Shown: positions 22,914-36,630, counted from the first letter of the stretch. The stretch: DNA of 64,000 nucleotides from Mesoplasma entomophilum (GCF_002804125.1 NZ_CP024966.1:783967-847966), one strand, 5' to 3'. The notes: generated by a model from the sequence alone, not told the origin. A program made the numbers and translations.

Positions 22914-23617
22914 TATTTTATTTCTCCTTTAAAGAATAAATTCATTAAGTCTCTAACTGATCCATATTTTTTTATTACTTCAGAAATCTTTTTGTCAAAG
23001 AAAATTCTGCCATCTTTAATTATTATTATTCTGTCACATAAAATTTCAACTTCTTCTGGATGGTGAGAAACAAGTAATAACGTTTGCTTATATTTTTTAA
23101 CGCTATCTCTAAAAAAGTCTGTTATTTTGTATTGAAGTTCCATATCTAATCCCGTTGTTAGTTCATCTAATATAACAATTTTGGGATTATTCATGACAGA
23201 AATCATTGCATTAAATCTTTGTTTTTGACCACCTGAAAGTTTTTTTAATGGTGTCTTGATAAATTCTTTAATATCAAAAACTTCAGCAATTGTGCTTTCT
23301 CATTCTTTTGTAAATTTAGGATATATACTTCTGTAAAAAGCTAACATGTCTAATGGTGTTATTCCCGCTGGTCAATCACCTGTTTGTAATTGAATTCCAA
23401 TTTCATTTTTAATGTTACCTTCTAAATTAATTTTTATTGTTCCCTTATCCGGATTGTTGAATTGAGCTATCATTTCCACTAAAGTTGTTTTACCACAACC
23501 ATTTGCACCCATAATTGCTACTCTTTCGCCTTCTTTAATATCAAGGTTCAAATTATCTAATACAACTTTATTTTTAAATGCTTTTCTCAAATTACTTATT
23601 TCAATTATATTTTTCAT
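22913..23617 (-). CDS. ABC transporter ATP-binding protein
   Basis: 234 residues. Walker A MGANGCGKTT, signature LSGGQKQR, Walker B IVILDE with the D-loop TTGLD, and the switch His in LLVSHH are all present. One TGA (Trp) follows the Q-loop. Start at MKNIIEISNLRK, preceded by AAAGGAG; a longer frame 20 codons upstream was rejected because it lacks that site. Paired with the ABC-2 permease downstream. Confidence 0.92.
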
Positions 23618-23718
23618 AATGTCTCCTTTACATATAAATATAATATTAGCACTAATAAGATAAATAGGAATACTCAAAAAAAATTAGTGTAGAATTAATA
23701 CAAATAAAAGGAGCAAAT

Positions 23719-24231
23719 ATGAAACTTAAAGTTGTTAGGCCTCAATGAGAGCATATAGAAGAAATTTTAAAAGCTTTAGAAGATTTTAAAAAGTATCCAA
23801 ACGATATTATTGATAACATTCAAGGTTCTTCAGATATACTTTCATTCTATAGAATTGAGGATTGATTAGAGTTTGTTCAAAAAGGTGTTGGAAACCCTGG
23901 GTGGATGCCTTTTTATCAGTATATTGCTATAGATGATGAAAATAAAGTTATAGGTTTCATTAATTTAAGACTTAAACTTAATGAGTATCTTTTAAATTTT
24001 GGTGGGCATATAGGTTATGGTGTAGTTCCTTCTCTCAGAAAAAGAGGGTATGCTACAGAAATGCTAAAACAAACCATAAAAATAGCCAAAAAAGAAGGAA
24101 TAAATGAAATTTTAATAACTTGTTTAGAATCTAATATTGCTTCTGAAAAAGTTATTTTAAACAACGGTGGAGTTTATGAAGATTCCAGATCTAATGGAGA
24201 CAAGACCCTTAAAAGGTTTTGAATAAAATAA
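23719..24231 (+). CDS. GNAT-family N-acetyltransferase
   Basis: 170 residues, one of the few plus-strand genes. The acetyl-CoA loop is seen as YGVVPSLRKRGYATEML (pattern R-x-x-G-x-A), preceded by GFINLRLKLNEY and followed by ILITCLESNIASEKVILNNG, typical of the RimJ/RimL-like group. Trp codons at TGA. AAAGGAG precedes the ATG. Substrate unknown. Divergent from the ABC exporter and convergent with pyrG. Confidence 0.88.
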
Positions 24232-24255
24232 AAAAATCTCGTGAGAGATTTTTTT
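24231..24255. terminator. Bidirectional terminator between the GNAT gene and pyrG
   Basis: AAAAAATCTC, GTGA, GAGATTTTTT: symmetric with A-runs and T-runs, so it can serve both convergent genes. Confidence 0.9.
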
Positions 24256-24256
24256 A

Positions 24257-25855
24257 TTATTTATTATTAACTATAGCTTCAACAAATCCTTTAAATAACG
24301 GATTTGGTTTATTTGGTCTTGAAGTAAACTCTGGGTGATATTGACTTCCGACAAAAAATGGGTGATTTGGTAATTCTACAATTTCTACTAATTGTTTTTC
24401 TTCATAGATACCTGAAAATACTAAACCTTTTTCTTCTAATGGTTTTTTGTATTCATTATTAAATTCATATCTATGTCTATGTCTTTCAAAAACTTCTCTA
24501 CTTCCATAAAGCTTTTCTGCTATAGTTCCTTCTTTAATTGTTGTTTTATAGAATGCTCCTAATCTCAGTGTACCACCTAAATTTTGAACATCTATCCCCC
24601 TAATGAAATCAAAAATAGGTACAGCACCTGAATGATCAAATTCAGTTGAGTTTGCTTCAGGCAAGTTTAACCAATCTCTGGCCATTGAAATAGTTGCAAT
24701 TTGCATTCCTAAACAAATTCCTAAATAAGGTACATTATTTTCTCTAGCAAACTTAGATGCTAAAATCATTCCTTCAATCCCTCTGTCTCCAAAACCACCA
24801 GGAACTAAAATACCTTTTGCATTTTGTAAAACTTCTTTATAGTTTGATTCATTTAATTTGTCAGCTTGAACTCAATTTATTTTTAATTTTCTTTTAAACT
24901 CATAACCTGCAATTTTTAAAGATTCGATAACTGATAAATAGGCATCTTGCAATTCAATATATTTTCCTACAAATGTAACTTCAAACTCTTCGTTTGATGC
25001 CTTAATTTTTTCACAAAATTTTGTTCAAGATTTCATATCTGTTTTTTTAGTTTTAATTTGTAATTGTTCTAGAACTAATCCGTGTAAGTTTTGTTCATAC
25101 ATTTCTAATGGAACTTCATATATTGATTCTTTGTCAATAGCATCAATAACATTGCTTGTAGGAATATTACAAAATAATGATATTTTTTCTTTAATTTCTT
25201 TTGAAGAATGCTTATCAGTTCTTTGAACTATAATGTCTGGTTGAATTCCTAAACTTAATAGTTCTTTTACAGACATTTGAATAGGTTTCGTCTTGTATTC
25301 TTTTGACGCATTTAAAAATAAAAGCAATGCTACATGAATAAACACAACATTTTCTTTCCCTTGTTCCATTCTTATTTGTCTAATTGCTTCAATAAATGGT
25401 TGAGATTCAATATCACCAACAGTACCACCAATTTCAGAAATAATAACATCAGCTCCAGAAGTTTTAGCCGCCTGATAAACTTTATTTTTAATTGAATCAG
25501 TAATATGAGGAACAACTTGTATAGTTTGGCCTCCTCAATCTCCACGTCTTTCAGCATTAATTGTTTCCAAGTAAATTTTACCCGCTGATGTTGATGACAT
25601 CCTTGTTAGTTTCTCATCAATAAATCTTTCATAATGTCCTAAATCTAAGTCTGTTTCTCCGCCATCATCAGTAACAAAAACTTCTCCATGTTGATAAGGG
25701 CTCATTGTTCCTGGGTCCACATTTAAATATGGATCAAATTTTTGCATAAACACTTTTAATCCACTTGCTTTTAATAAGTTTCCTAATGAACTAGCTGTAA
25801 TTCCTTTTCCTAAGCCTGAAACTACCCCACCTGTTACAAACACAAATTTTGCCAT
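24257..25855 (-). CDS. pyrG: CTP synthase
   Basis: Makes CTP from UTP, ATP and glutamine. 532 residues. The N-terminal synthetase domain starts [15 protein letters not shown]; the C-terminal glutamine amidotransferase has the nucleophile elbow LGICLGMQ and the catalytic YHPEF. Several TGA Trp codons. Length normal. Separated from the upstream rpoE gene by a clear hairpin. Confidence 0.98.
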
Positions 25856-25883
25856 AAATCTATCTCCCTATTTTCTAAAAAAT

Positions 25884-25919
25884 AAAAAAAGTTGCTAAAA
25901 CATAAAAGTCGCAACTTTC
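25884..25919 (-). terminator. Hairpin between rpoE and pyrG
   Basis: Minus strand AAAGTTGC and GCAACTTT with a 15-base loop, then a T-run. It sits between the rpoE stop and the pyrG start. In B. subtilis pyrG is regulated by attenuation in this same rpoE-pyrG gap, so a regulatory terminator is possible; the reiterative-transcription start site was not identified. Confidence 0.75.
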
Positions 25920-25928
25920 CTTTAATTA

Positions 25929-26345
25929 TTACATATTTTCGTCTTCATCTTCATTATAATAAATTGAAGTTGAATCGTCTTCTTCTTCTTCAACGAAAAG
26001 ATCGTCGTAAACTTCAGGATTTTCATCATCATCATCTTCTGATAATGTACCCTCTATCTCGTCATCAGTTTCAGTTGTTTTCTTTTTAATTGGTTTTGAG
26101 TCAAACTTTTTCTTAACATCTTCAATTTTTGAATCATCGCTTAAAGCTCACTCACCTTTAGTAGAAAGAGCAAATCTAACATCAAGAACTAAATCACTAT
26201 ATAAATCAGCAATAGCTTCATTTTCATCATTTTTGTGATTAATTGCTTTATCTTTGATTGCTTCTCAAATAGCCATTAATTTCATTGGATTTTTGCGTTT
26301 TTTTAAAACTTCGTAAACTAAATCAATATTTGATAAACTTTCCAT
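25929..26345 (-). CDS. rpoE: RNA polymerase delta subunit
   Basis: 138 residues. Folded N-terminal domain (about 1-90; VYEVLKKRKNPMKLMAIWEA) followed by a highly acidic C-terminal tail (EEEEDDSTSIYYNEDEDENM), the typical layout of Firmicute and Mollicute delta. It modulates RNA polymerase recycling and promoter choice. Next to pyrG as in Bacillus. AGGGTG precedes the ATG. Confidence 0.93.
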
Positions 26346-26369
26346 TCTATTCACCCTTACTTTCTATTT

Positions 26370-27578
26370 TTACATTACTTCTTTTGGGAAAAAGTATTTT
26401 TTAATTGTTTTTTCATCTTCAATATATTTTACTGTATTAGCTAATAAACTAAATTTAGTTAATGATTTTACAGTATTGTTTTTATCAACTATATGAATAG
26501 TCTGATCTTTGCCATCAATTTCGCCGTCCCTATAAATACTTGGTTTTTTGAATTTTGGTTCAATAAAGTAGTATTTAGTTTCCTTGCCTTGTTCTTTTAA
26601 TAAAGTTTTAATTTCCCTTATTTTAAATTCATCAGCTTCTTTTAGTTTTAGGAAATTTCTATTTATTAATCTGTCTGATAAATCACTAAGAATGTGATCG
26701 TTTTCTTTCTGACAACTTTTCATGATATCAAACATTGTAAAATCATCTAAAATTAAGTATAAATCTATTGGGATATTTTGTCCATTAAAAATATAACTAA
26801 AATAATTATTTATTCTTTGGTCCTTAAAGTCATATCCTTTTTTGTTTAAATCAACTATTCTTTCAAATCAACTTATAAGAGTTACATCAAACCCTGTTGA
26901 TATTTTATGCTCATAAACTTGTTTGTACATATGATATCTTCCAAGTAAATAAGATTCAATTGCGTGAATCGTTTTTTTGGGGAAAACAATCTTATCATCC
27001 ACAATTCTAACACTTCTAATTAAAAATTCCGTGTCTAACGAAGCATAATTAACACCACAGTGGTATGAATCTCTCATTAAGTAGTCAATTCTATCTGCAT
27101 CTAATTGACTACTTACTAAAGAATTTAAAATTTTATTTGAATGTTTTCCTTCTAATATAGCAACTATATCTTCTGGATCAACTTTATGTTTTTTTAATAT
27201 TTTCGAAATATTTCCTTTTGGATTTCTAATTATATCAGCACTATACTCTTCATGGCTTCTTTTGCTTATTTTTTCAAATGTATGAGAAAATGGTCCATGA
27301 CCAATATCATGCATTAATCCAGCTAGTAAAACATTTTTTTTATCTTTTTCAGATATTTTAATAAAATCTGGTGATTGAAGAAATTGCGAAATTATATGAT
27401 AAACACCAATACAATGTGTAAATCTTGTATGTGATGCTCCTGCATAAGCAAATTGAGCACCACCTAGTTGAAGTATTCTTCTTAAACGTTGCATTTCTGG
27501 AGTATTAATTATTTCCATAAAAATTTCATCATGAATAAAAATATCACCATGCACACTATCTCTAAAAACTTTTTCCAT
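26370..27578 (-). CDS. HD-domain phosphohydrolase (dNTPase-like)
   Basis: 402 residues. HD-superfamily metal motifs: HTRFTHCIGVYH, GLMHDIGHGPFSH and the second-shell QLDADRIDYLMRD, in the arrangement of the SAMHD1/YwfO group of deoxynucleotide triphosphohydrolases. The C-terminal ~170 residues are poorly conserved. The second ATG (27578) was chosen because AGGT lies six bases upstream of it and abuts the first. It sits between gltX and rpoE on the same strand. The substrate, dNTP or other, is inferred from family. Confidence 0.85.
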
Positions 27579-27586
27579 ATTCATAC

Positions 27587-29062
<1,476 letters not shown>

Positions 29063-29083
29063 TTATTTATTTTACCAATTTTT

Positions 29084-30886
29084 TTATTTTTTTGTTTTCT
29101 TTTGAACTTTTTGCTTTTCAACTTTATTCTTTTGTTTTTCGGGTTTATCAGCTTGCTTTGCCTTTTTACTTTCTTCTTTTATATTTTTATTTTCAATTAA
29201 TGTTTTTAATTTTTTTTCAGAAATTAATTCGGTTCCTTCATCAAACAATAATTCATCTTTCGCTACAAGTGTCGCCGCAAAAACTCCTCCAGTTACATTA
29301 GTTGCTGTTCTACCCATGTCAAATAAACCATCAATTGCTCCAAAAATTGCATACACAGGAGCAAAGTAAGTTCCAAAACCAATTCCATTTAAAACAGCTG
29401 ACGTAACGACTGTTGCTGTACCGGGCACACCAGCAATTCCAATACTTGCTACTATTGTTGTGAATAATCCTAAAATAAAGAATGCAAAAATATTCATCTC
29501 AGCAACGGTTGCTGATCCTGTATATAAAACAGATGTTATCAAGCCGGCTTGAACTCCTGCGCAAGCTACTAATCCAAGAGATGTTGATAGGGGTGCAACA
29601 ATACTTGTTACTTTTTCTTTAATTTTCATTTCATTTGTTAAAGTGTCAATTGTAACTGGTAAAGTTGCATTTGATGATTGTGTTGAGAAACCTTGAATTA
29701 AAGGTTTTCATGCATTTTTTCATCATGCTTTTACATTTATTCCTGATAAAAATAAAATTAATGTCATAAATCCTAGCATAATTATTAAACCTAAATATCC
29801 AACAGCTAATATTAAACCAATAGATGCCAATGCGCCTATTGCTCTAGTCGTGATTGATGTTGTTAACATAGCCATTACTGCTAATGGCATTATTTTCATA
29901 AATGTCATTAATATAGACATAACTATATCCCAAGCTCTGTCCATGAAGTTCATTAAATTATCCATTGACTCAGCATGTTTTTTTCTTACGAATGTTGTAG
30001 CGTATCCAATTAACGCAGCAAGTACAATAACAGGTATAATCGCTGTTGCTGATAATGTAGCAACAAAATTAGATGGTATATACCCTCAAATTATTTCTGG
30101 TAAAGCTTTAGAGTCTGTTCTTCCAGAACCACCAGGTATTTGTTGATCAAAATTTAATCCTTTTCCAATTTTTAAAGCATATCCTATTCAGAAAGTTATT
30201 GTGAAAGCTATAGCAACGTTAATTAATAATATAGCTATAGCTTTTCCTGATATTCTTCCCAAACCTTTGTTTCCAGGTTTAGCAACAACTCTAAAAATTG
30301 CAATAAATACAACAGGTATTGTAATTAGTAAAATACCATTAATAAATATTTGTCTTAACATTGATGCTCATGTGTTAAATTCAATTATTCAATCAATCCC
30401 AGATTTGATTTCTGGTGAAAAAGAAATTGCAGAAATAAAAGCAACATTTTCACCTTTTGCATCTTTAAATAAAGATATCTTTGTTAGACCATTTATTACC
30501 GCTTCATATCCTTCTATTCCGATTATTGTTTTTATTTGAACATAATCACCTTTTATTTCTTTCATTCCTTCAAGATTTGGTTTTTTAATATAATATTCTG
30601 AAATATCCAATCAGTTTCCATCCACTAGTGCCCAAGCTGATTTTCCATCATGTGAAAATCATGAACCCCCAGGAAAACCTATAATAGCTTGAATAACTAT
30701 ACCAAATATTAATCCTATACTCATTCCAATTAAAATTCTGTATACAAACTTAATTTTTATTTGCTTTAATCCATATCAAAACCCACCCATTAAACCAAAA
30801 AACAATACAATCGCTAAAAGTGATTGCCATGTGCTTATGCTTAAAAAGTTTTGAAGAAAAGTTTCTTTGAAACTGCTTAATAACAT
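29084..30886 (-). CDS. Dicarboxylate/amino acid:cation symporter (DAACS family)
   Basis: 600 residues. Matches the glutamate/cystine symporter family: FSTQSSNATLPVT (substrate-binding hairpin), GIAGVPGTATVVTSAVLNG (second hairpin) and FDMGRTATNVTGG (conserved TM8). It is longer than the usual ~430-460 because of a ~110-residue hydrophilic loop at about residues 60-170 and a Lys/Glu/Gln-rich C-terminal tail of about 40 residues. The QSS form is closest to cystine carriers such as TcyP, so cystine or glutamate/aspartate are possible substrates. Confidence 0.88.
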
Positions 30887-30914
30887 TTTTATGTCCTCTT
30901 TTTCTTTATTTATT

Positions 30915-32243
30915 TTATGTTAGCTTACTTAGAGCAATATGAATAATATCTGTTGTACGTGAAAATGGTGGAGAATATGGTAAATCAATTTGCTCTAAAG
31001 CTTCATCCACTTTAGTCTTTGCTCAAATTAATCCAACAAGTCCGTAAATTCTTAAAACAGATTTATTTTTACCTATCATTTGTGCATTTATTATTTCTTT
31101 TGTCTTCAAATCAATAATTATTCTTAATCATAAATCTTCCTGACCACTTAAATAATTAGTATGATCTTTATCTTTTATTAGTATTTCTTTTGTTTGTATA
31201 TTGTTCATTTCAATAAACATTCTATTTTCGCCAGTTCTTGCTAACTCTAAATCAAAAAACCTTATTATTGTTGTTCCTAATGCTCCAACAAATTTACTAG
31301 ATTTATTTTGATTTATATTATTTGCTATAATTTTTGCTTGTTTGTTAGCAACAGTCGCTAGGTAAAATGTTCTTGTGTTTTTATATAAATAACTTAAACT
31401 ACTACAACAATCTCCGCCTGCATACACATTTGGAATGTTAGTTTCACAATATTCATTAATTTTAATAGCTCCATTTTTTTCTAATTCCAATTTTGAATCT
31501 TTTAAAAAATGTGTATTTGGCAAAACACCAATACTTAAAATTACAACATCACACTCAATAATTTCACCTTTTATTGTTTTAGCTGCACACACTTTATTAT
31601 TTGAATCTTTTATAAATTCGATTACTTCATTTTCTTTACATAAGTTTATACCTTGTTTAATGATTTCATTTTCAACTAAATCAGTAAACTCTTTATCAAA
31701 TAAATTTTTAAGCACACGATCGGCTTTTTCAATAATTGATATTTTTGCTTTTGTTGCATGCTTGATATTTTCAACCATTTCAAGCCCTATAAGTCCTGAT
31801 CCTATTATTAGGACTTTACTATTATCAGTAATAGTGTTTTTAATAATTATTCCGTCCTCTTTAGAATTAACAGTAAAAATATTTTTAGCATCAATATTCT
31901 TAATATCCGGAACTATAGGTTTAGCTCCAACAGCAATTACCAAATTATCATAAGATATTTTTTCATTTTTAAATAAAATGACTTTATTATCAAAATCAAT
32001 ACTTTCAACTTTAGTTTTACTTAATACAGAAATTCCTGATTCTTCAAACTTTTCAATTTTTCTTGCAATTAATGTTTCAGGATTTTCAAAATTATGACCT
32101 ACAAAATATGGGATTCCACATGCTCCAAGGGAAACATAATCCTTATCTTGAATAACGATTATTTCACTATTCTTATCTAATCTTTTAAGTTTAGCCGCAA
32201 CACCCATACCAGTTGCAGAACCACCAATAATAATTGTTTTCAT
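30915..32243 (-). CDS. FAD-dependent NADH oxidase / CoA-disulfide reductase family
   Basis: 442 residues. Two dinucleotide sites: IIIGGSATGMGVAAKL at the N-terminus (FAD) and VLIIGSGLIGLEMVE near residue 150 (NADH). The single redox-active Cys42 is in SLGACGIPYFVG. VYAGGDCC is the second FAD contact. This fits water-forming NADH oxidase or CoA-disulfide reductase; the two cannot be told apart safely. In Mollicutes NADH oxidase regenerates NAD+ for glycolysis. AAAGGAG precedes the ATG. Confidence 0.88.
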
Positions 32244-32269
32244 TTTTACTCCTTTTTGAAATTATTTAT

Positions 32270-32297
32270 ATTATAGTCCTATTTTTAAAAAAGTAAA
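32270..32297 (-). promoter_or_regulatory. Candidate promoter of the NADH oxidase gene
   Basis: Minus strand TATAAT (32270-32275) about 27 bases before the start, with a weak -35 TTTACT at 16 bases. Confidence 0.4.
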
Positions 32298-32367
32298 AAG
32301 TTATCATAAAACTATAGTTTTAATTTAATAATATATATATGCACAAATTTAAAAAAAACAATTTTAG

Positions 32368-32396
32368 TTGAAATTCTCTTCTGAAAAGGTTTTAAT
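32368..32396 (+). promoter_or_regulatory. topA promoter
   Basis: TTGAAA (32368-32373), 17 bases, TTTAAT (32391-32396), 23 bases before the topA ATG. Each hexamer is a 5/6 match. Confidence 0.65.
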
Positions 32397-32419
32397 TATT
32401 CAATGAAAGAAGTGTGAAT

Positions 32420-34351
32420 ATGACAAAATATTTAGTATTACTTGAATCACCGTCAAAGGTTGAAAAAATAAAGCATTATCTAGAAAAAAACTTTTCAGAA
32501 GATTCTTTTGAGGTTTTAGCTAGCGGTGGGCACATTAATAAAATTGCTGACTCTGGCCCTTGAGGTTTAGGTATAGACCTTCAAACAATGACACCAACTT
32601 TTAAAATTGAAGCAACGAAAAGAAAAAATGTTTCAGAAATTGTTAAAGCTGGAAAAAATGCTGACAAAATTATTCTTGCTTCCGATCCTGACCGTGAGGG
32701 AGAAGCCATTGCTTGACACCTTGCAAATTTATTTACAAAAGACAATAAAGAAATAAAAAGAATTGCATTTAATGAAATTACTGAGAGCGCAATTGTTAAG
32801 GCTTTTAGCGAAATGAGAGAAATTGATTTAGATTTAGTTAATGCTCAATTATCTAGACAAATGTTAGACAAAATTATTGGGTACATGGTTTCTAACTCAT
32901 TGCAAAAGAGCACAGGTTTATTAAGTGCTGGTAGAGTTCAAACACCTGCTTTAAAAATTCTAGTTGATCGAGACAAAATAATTAAAGCTTTCGTTGAAAT
33001 TGTTTATAAAAAAATATTTGTTGTTGACGAAAAACAAAATGTTAAGTTATTTTTATATAAAGATGACAACAACTTAGTCGTTAACGATCCAAAAAATTAT
33101 TACATTTCTGAAGAGCAATCAAAAGTTATTAAAAATAATTTAGGTGTTGAGTACAAGTGCACAAAATATAAATCTAAAGAGTTTGAAGTTAGAAGTTTTA
33201 AACCTTACTCTACAGCAAGTTTGTTGCAAGATGGATTTAGCAAATTAAGAATGAGTGCTGCTCAAATTACAGTTGCAGCTCAAAAACTTTATGAAGCTGG
33301 ACTTGTTACTTATATAAGAACAGACTCAAACAGATACTCAAGTGATTTTGTTGCTGAAGCTAAAAACTTTATTAATAAAAATTTTAAAGGTGATCTTTTC
33401 AAAGAAGCTGTTACAGTTAAAACACAAGCAAATGCTCAGGAGGCACATGAATCAATTAGACCAACTGATTTAAATCAAAGACCTGAAAGTATTTCTTCAC
33501 AAATTGAAGACAAAAATATGATCAGACTTTACAATTTAATTTGATGAAATACAGTTAAATCATTAATGAAAGGACCAAGTGGTTTCTACCATAACTGGAC
33601 TTTCTGAAATAACGGTTATGAATTTAAGCAAAGTTGAAAAGAGGTTTTAGATTTAGGATACAACAAATTAGATAAATCAGAAACTGATGAGGATATCGAG
33701 CTTGATGAAAATGACGATGAAATTTCAAATGATTACGAAGTTAAACCACCTTTTGAATTTAAAGAAAATTATGTTTTTACTATAGGTAAAGAAGCAATCA
33801 TTACTGAGGATGCTAAAACTTCTCCTCCAAGAATGTTTAACCAGGCTAGTCTTGTTAGAGAATTGAAAGATTTAGGGATTGGGAGACCTTCTACTTATAC
33901 TCCAACTCTTTCAAAACTAAAAGAACGTGAATACGCTATACCTCATAGAGGTAAACCTTTTGAAGTAACAGAAAAAGGTTATCAAGCAGAAGAATTTTTA
34001 TACCAAAAATATGAGGATTTTTTTAATTTTAATTACACTGCTAAAATGGAAGAAACCCTTGATGAAATTGCCGAAGGTAGCTTTGATCATAAAGATTGAA
34101 TTAAATCTATATATGAAGAACTTAGTGAATCTGTTAAAGCACAAATTCAGGAAGCAAAAACTAGTGACATTAAATGTCCAAGATGTCATGAAGGTAGCTT
34201 AGTTTTTATTAAATCAAAATTTGGTAGGGGAAGAGGTTGCTCAAACTTTACTACTACAAAATGTGGATATCGTGAATATGAACAAAAAGATGGTTCGTGA
34301 TTAGAATATGTAGCAAAACCAAAAGAAGAAAAAGAAAAGACAAAGAATTAA
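32420..34351 (+). CDS. topA: DNA topoisomerase I
   Basis: Relaxes negative supercoils. 643 residues. The TOPRIM domain opens with VLLESPSKVEKI and includes ASDPDREGEAIAWHL; the catalytic Tyr is in LVTYIRTDSNRYS; GIGRPSTYTPTL follows. At the C-terminus one four-Cys zinc motif is seen (CPRCHEG ... GCSNFTTTKCGY), fewer than in E. coli TopA. Many Trp codons are TGA. It stands alone on the plus strand with its own promoter and terminator. Confidence 0.97.
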
Positions 34352-34367
34352 TCCTTTGTCCTTTTTT
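34340..34367 (+). terminator. Terminator after topA
   Basis: GACAAAG, 8-base loop, CTTTGTC, then CTTTTTT; the 5' arm overlaps the topA stop region. Confidence 0.85.
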
Positions 34368-34368
34368 A

Positions 34369-35052
34369 TTACGATTTTAAGGATTTTAAAATTGAAAAAA
34401 TTTCATCTTTTTCCTTTAATGCATTTTCTAATGTTTCATCATCTATTAAATAAATTTGCTTATTAATATTATTACAATTTATAACAAAATAACTTTGTAA
34501 TTCAAAATTTGAAAATTTAACTTCTTTGAATCTTTCTTTTAATAATTCGTTGTATAAAACAACTTGTAGTGCTTCTTTATTTTTGGCAAGTAGCTTTGTT
34601 GTTTTAATGTCACCAATCACATATTTTTTCAGTTTTGAATTAATTATTAATATATCCAATGTACCAACATATTCTTTACCTATCATCGATAATTCACTTA
34701 TTATTTCTCATCCTTCTGACTCAGGAAAGTCAATTGTTATTTTATTTAAAACTGATATCAATCAGTCTTTCATTTCAGCATGTGAATAGGTTTGACAACA
34801 GCTTTTTTCAACTCCGTTATTTATGAAATTTTCGGCAATTTTATGCAAATGAAGTCCTCTAATTATTCCAAATTCAAGTATTTGCTTTCCTTCAGATGTT
34901 TTCGCAAATGATGTATCAAAAACATGATGGGGCAATAAGTCCATTAGTTTAGTGACACTTGGTTTTTCTACTTCTATTCCATTTAAATAATATTTATGCG
35001 TTCTTTCATCAATAAATACATTATTTTTTAAAATTTTTTCAACTTTTTTCAT
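34369..35052 (-). CDS. PD-(D/E)XK nuclease domain protein (RecB/AddB-like)
   Basis: 227 residues. The core nuclease pattern is complete: GIIRGLHLHKIAE (motif with the His), GTLDILIINSK (first Asp), VIGDIKTTK (D-x-K) and LQVVLYNELL (the Q-x3-Y motif), as in RecB-family and Cas4/phage exonucleases. No helicase motifs and no four-Cys cluster. Start at the ATG after AAGGTGG; a GTG three codons earlier lies inside that site. Convergent with topA. Stand-alone role in DNA repair or processing is inference. Confidence 0.75.
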
Positions 35053-35159
35053 GAATACCACCTTAAAAACTTATTATACAAAAAAAGAGTAAGTTTTATT
35101 TAACACTTGAGTGATAAGAAATTTAACTAATTTACTAATCAATAATAGCAAAAGATTAA

Positions 35160-35180
35160 AATAAAACGCTTTGCGTTTTA
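35160..35180 (-). terminator. Terminator after the uracil permease gene
   Basis: Minus strand AAAACGC, AAA, GCGTTTT, then ATTTTA; it overlaps the stop codon. Confidence 0.75.
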
Positions 35181-36572
35181 TTTTTTGAATTTTGATTTTA
35201 TTCAGTTTATTATTCAGAAGCCGTCATTAAGATTAGTTGGTAATACTAAATTTAAAATAATTCCTGTAAACGCTGCTAATCCTAATCCTGGAAGATTGAA
35301 TGAGCTTATGTTTATTTCTTCTCCAAGAACACTAAGAACAACTCCTATTACTAAAACAGTTGCTGATATAAATACATTTCGCATATTCATAAAGTCAGTT
35401 TTGCTTGTAACCATAATTCTTACACCATTTATACTTATAAATCCAAACATGATTATTCCAACACCACCCATTACTGGTTCTGGTAGCATTGATATTATTT
35501 GGTTAACTGGTGCAACAAACGATAATATAATTGCTATAACTGCAGCTCCACCTGTAACCCACACAGATGCAACTTTTGTCATACCAATAACCGCTGTATT
35601 TTCACCATATGTTGTATTTGGTGGTCCACCAACTAATCCATCAAATACAATTGAAACACCATCTGCAATTAATGTCCTATGAATACCTGGGTCTTTTACA
35701 AAATCCTTTTTAGTTATATAACCCATCGCTATATGATCACCAATATGTTCAGCCATTGCAATTATTGCTAATGGTGAGATTGCTAATATAGCTGGCAAAA
35801 TATTTTTTGCTTCTTGTTTTCATAACGGTTTAAATGAAGGATATCACTCTCACTGCGAAACATCGGTTATTTTTGTGGTATCTATTAATGTTGAATTCTT
35901 CATTGAAAAATGAATTATTAAACTTAAGACAAAACCTGACAAAATACCAATCATTACTGGTATAACTTTTGCTATACCTTTAGCTTTTAATGTAACTATC
36001 ACTGTTACCATAAAAGTGAATATCGCAATTAAAGCTGCAATTCATTGTTTATAGCCCTTTGCTGCTTCAGCTCAACTTTTTGCGCTTGTAATTCCTGCGT
36101 TAGCAAGTGCTGATGGAGCAGCGCTTAGTCCAATAACCATGATTAAAGGTCCTATAACAATAACTGGGAATATTTTTTCAATAAAACCAGTACCCAAATA
36201 GTAAACTAATATTCCAAATAAAATATAAATTAGCCCTGCAACCATAATAGCAACAAACACTGAATTTCCATAAGCTTGATAATTCATTCCGATCGCAGTC
36301 ATATAAGCAAATGAGCTTCCTAAATACATTGGAACTTTTGCCTTAGTCAGAGCAATATAAATTAATGTACCTACTCCTGAGCAAAATAAGGCCATTGATG
36401 ATGTCATAACAACTTCATTCGCTAAACCATTAATAATAATTGGCACAAGTACTGTTGAACCAAACATTGCAAATACATGTTGAATTGAAAATATAAATCA
36501 CTGACAATAGCTTTTAGGTTTTTCTCTAGGCTCTAAAGCCAAGCCAATTTCTTCTTGTTTTACTTCTTGCAT
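35178..36572 (-). CDS. uraA: Uracil/xanthine permease (NCS2 family), probably uracil
   Basis: 464 residues, about 12-14 membrane segments. NCS2 motifs: QHVFAMFGSTVLVP at the N-terminus, the substrate-site AEHIGDH and the signature PNTTYGENTAVIGMT, which is closest to uracil carriers (UraA/PyrP). No pyrimidine biosynthesis genes are seen nearby except pyrG, so uracil salvage makes sense for this organism. AGAGGGG is the ribosome-binding site. A short ORF and a terminator-like hairpin lie directly upstream and may control it. Confidence 0.88.
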
Positions 36573-36597
36573 TTTTCCCCTCTTTCTGTTTTTACAA

Positions 36598-36630
36598 AAA
36601 AAATAATCGTCTATAAAAGACGATTATTTG
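36598..36630 (-). terminator. Terminator-like hairpin in front of uraA
   Basis: Minus strand AAATAATCGTC, 7-base loop, GACGATTATTT, then a further T-run. It ends only about 25 bases before the uraA start codon and its 5' arm contains the stop codon of the short ORF. It may end the upstream operon or act as an attenuator. Confidence 0.75.

Noticed and set aside
35185..35682. 165-codon plus-strand ORF opposite uraA
   Set aside because: Composition mirrors the antisense of a membrane protein (Ile/Pro/Thr-rich); the minus strand has NCS2 signature motifs.
36598..36630. Inverted repeat considered as a mobile-element end
   Set aside because: Short AT-rich stem with a T-run and no partner copy or transposase; fits a terminator or attenuator better.
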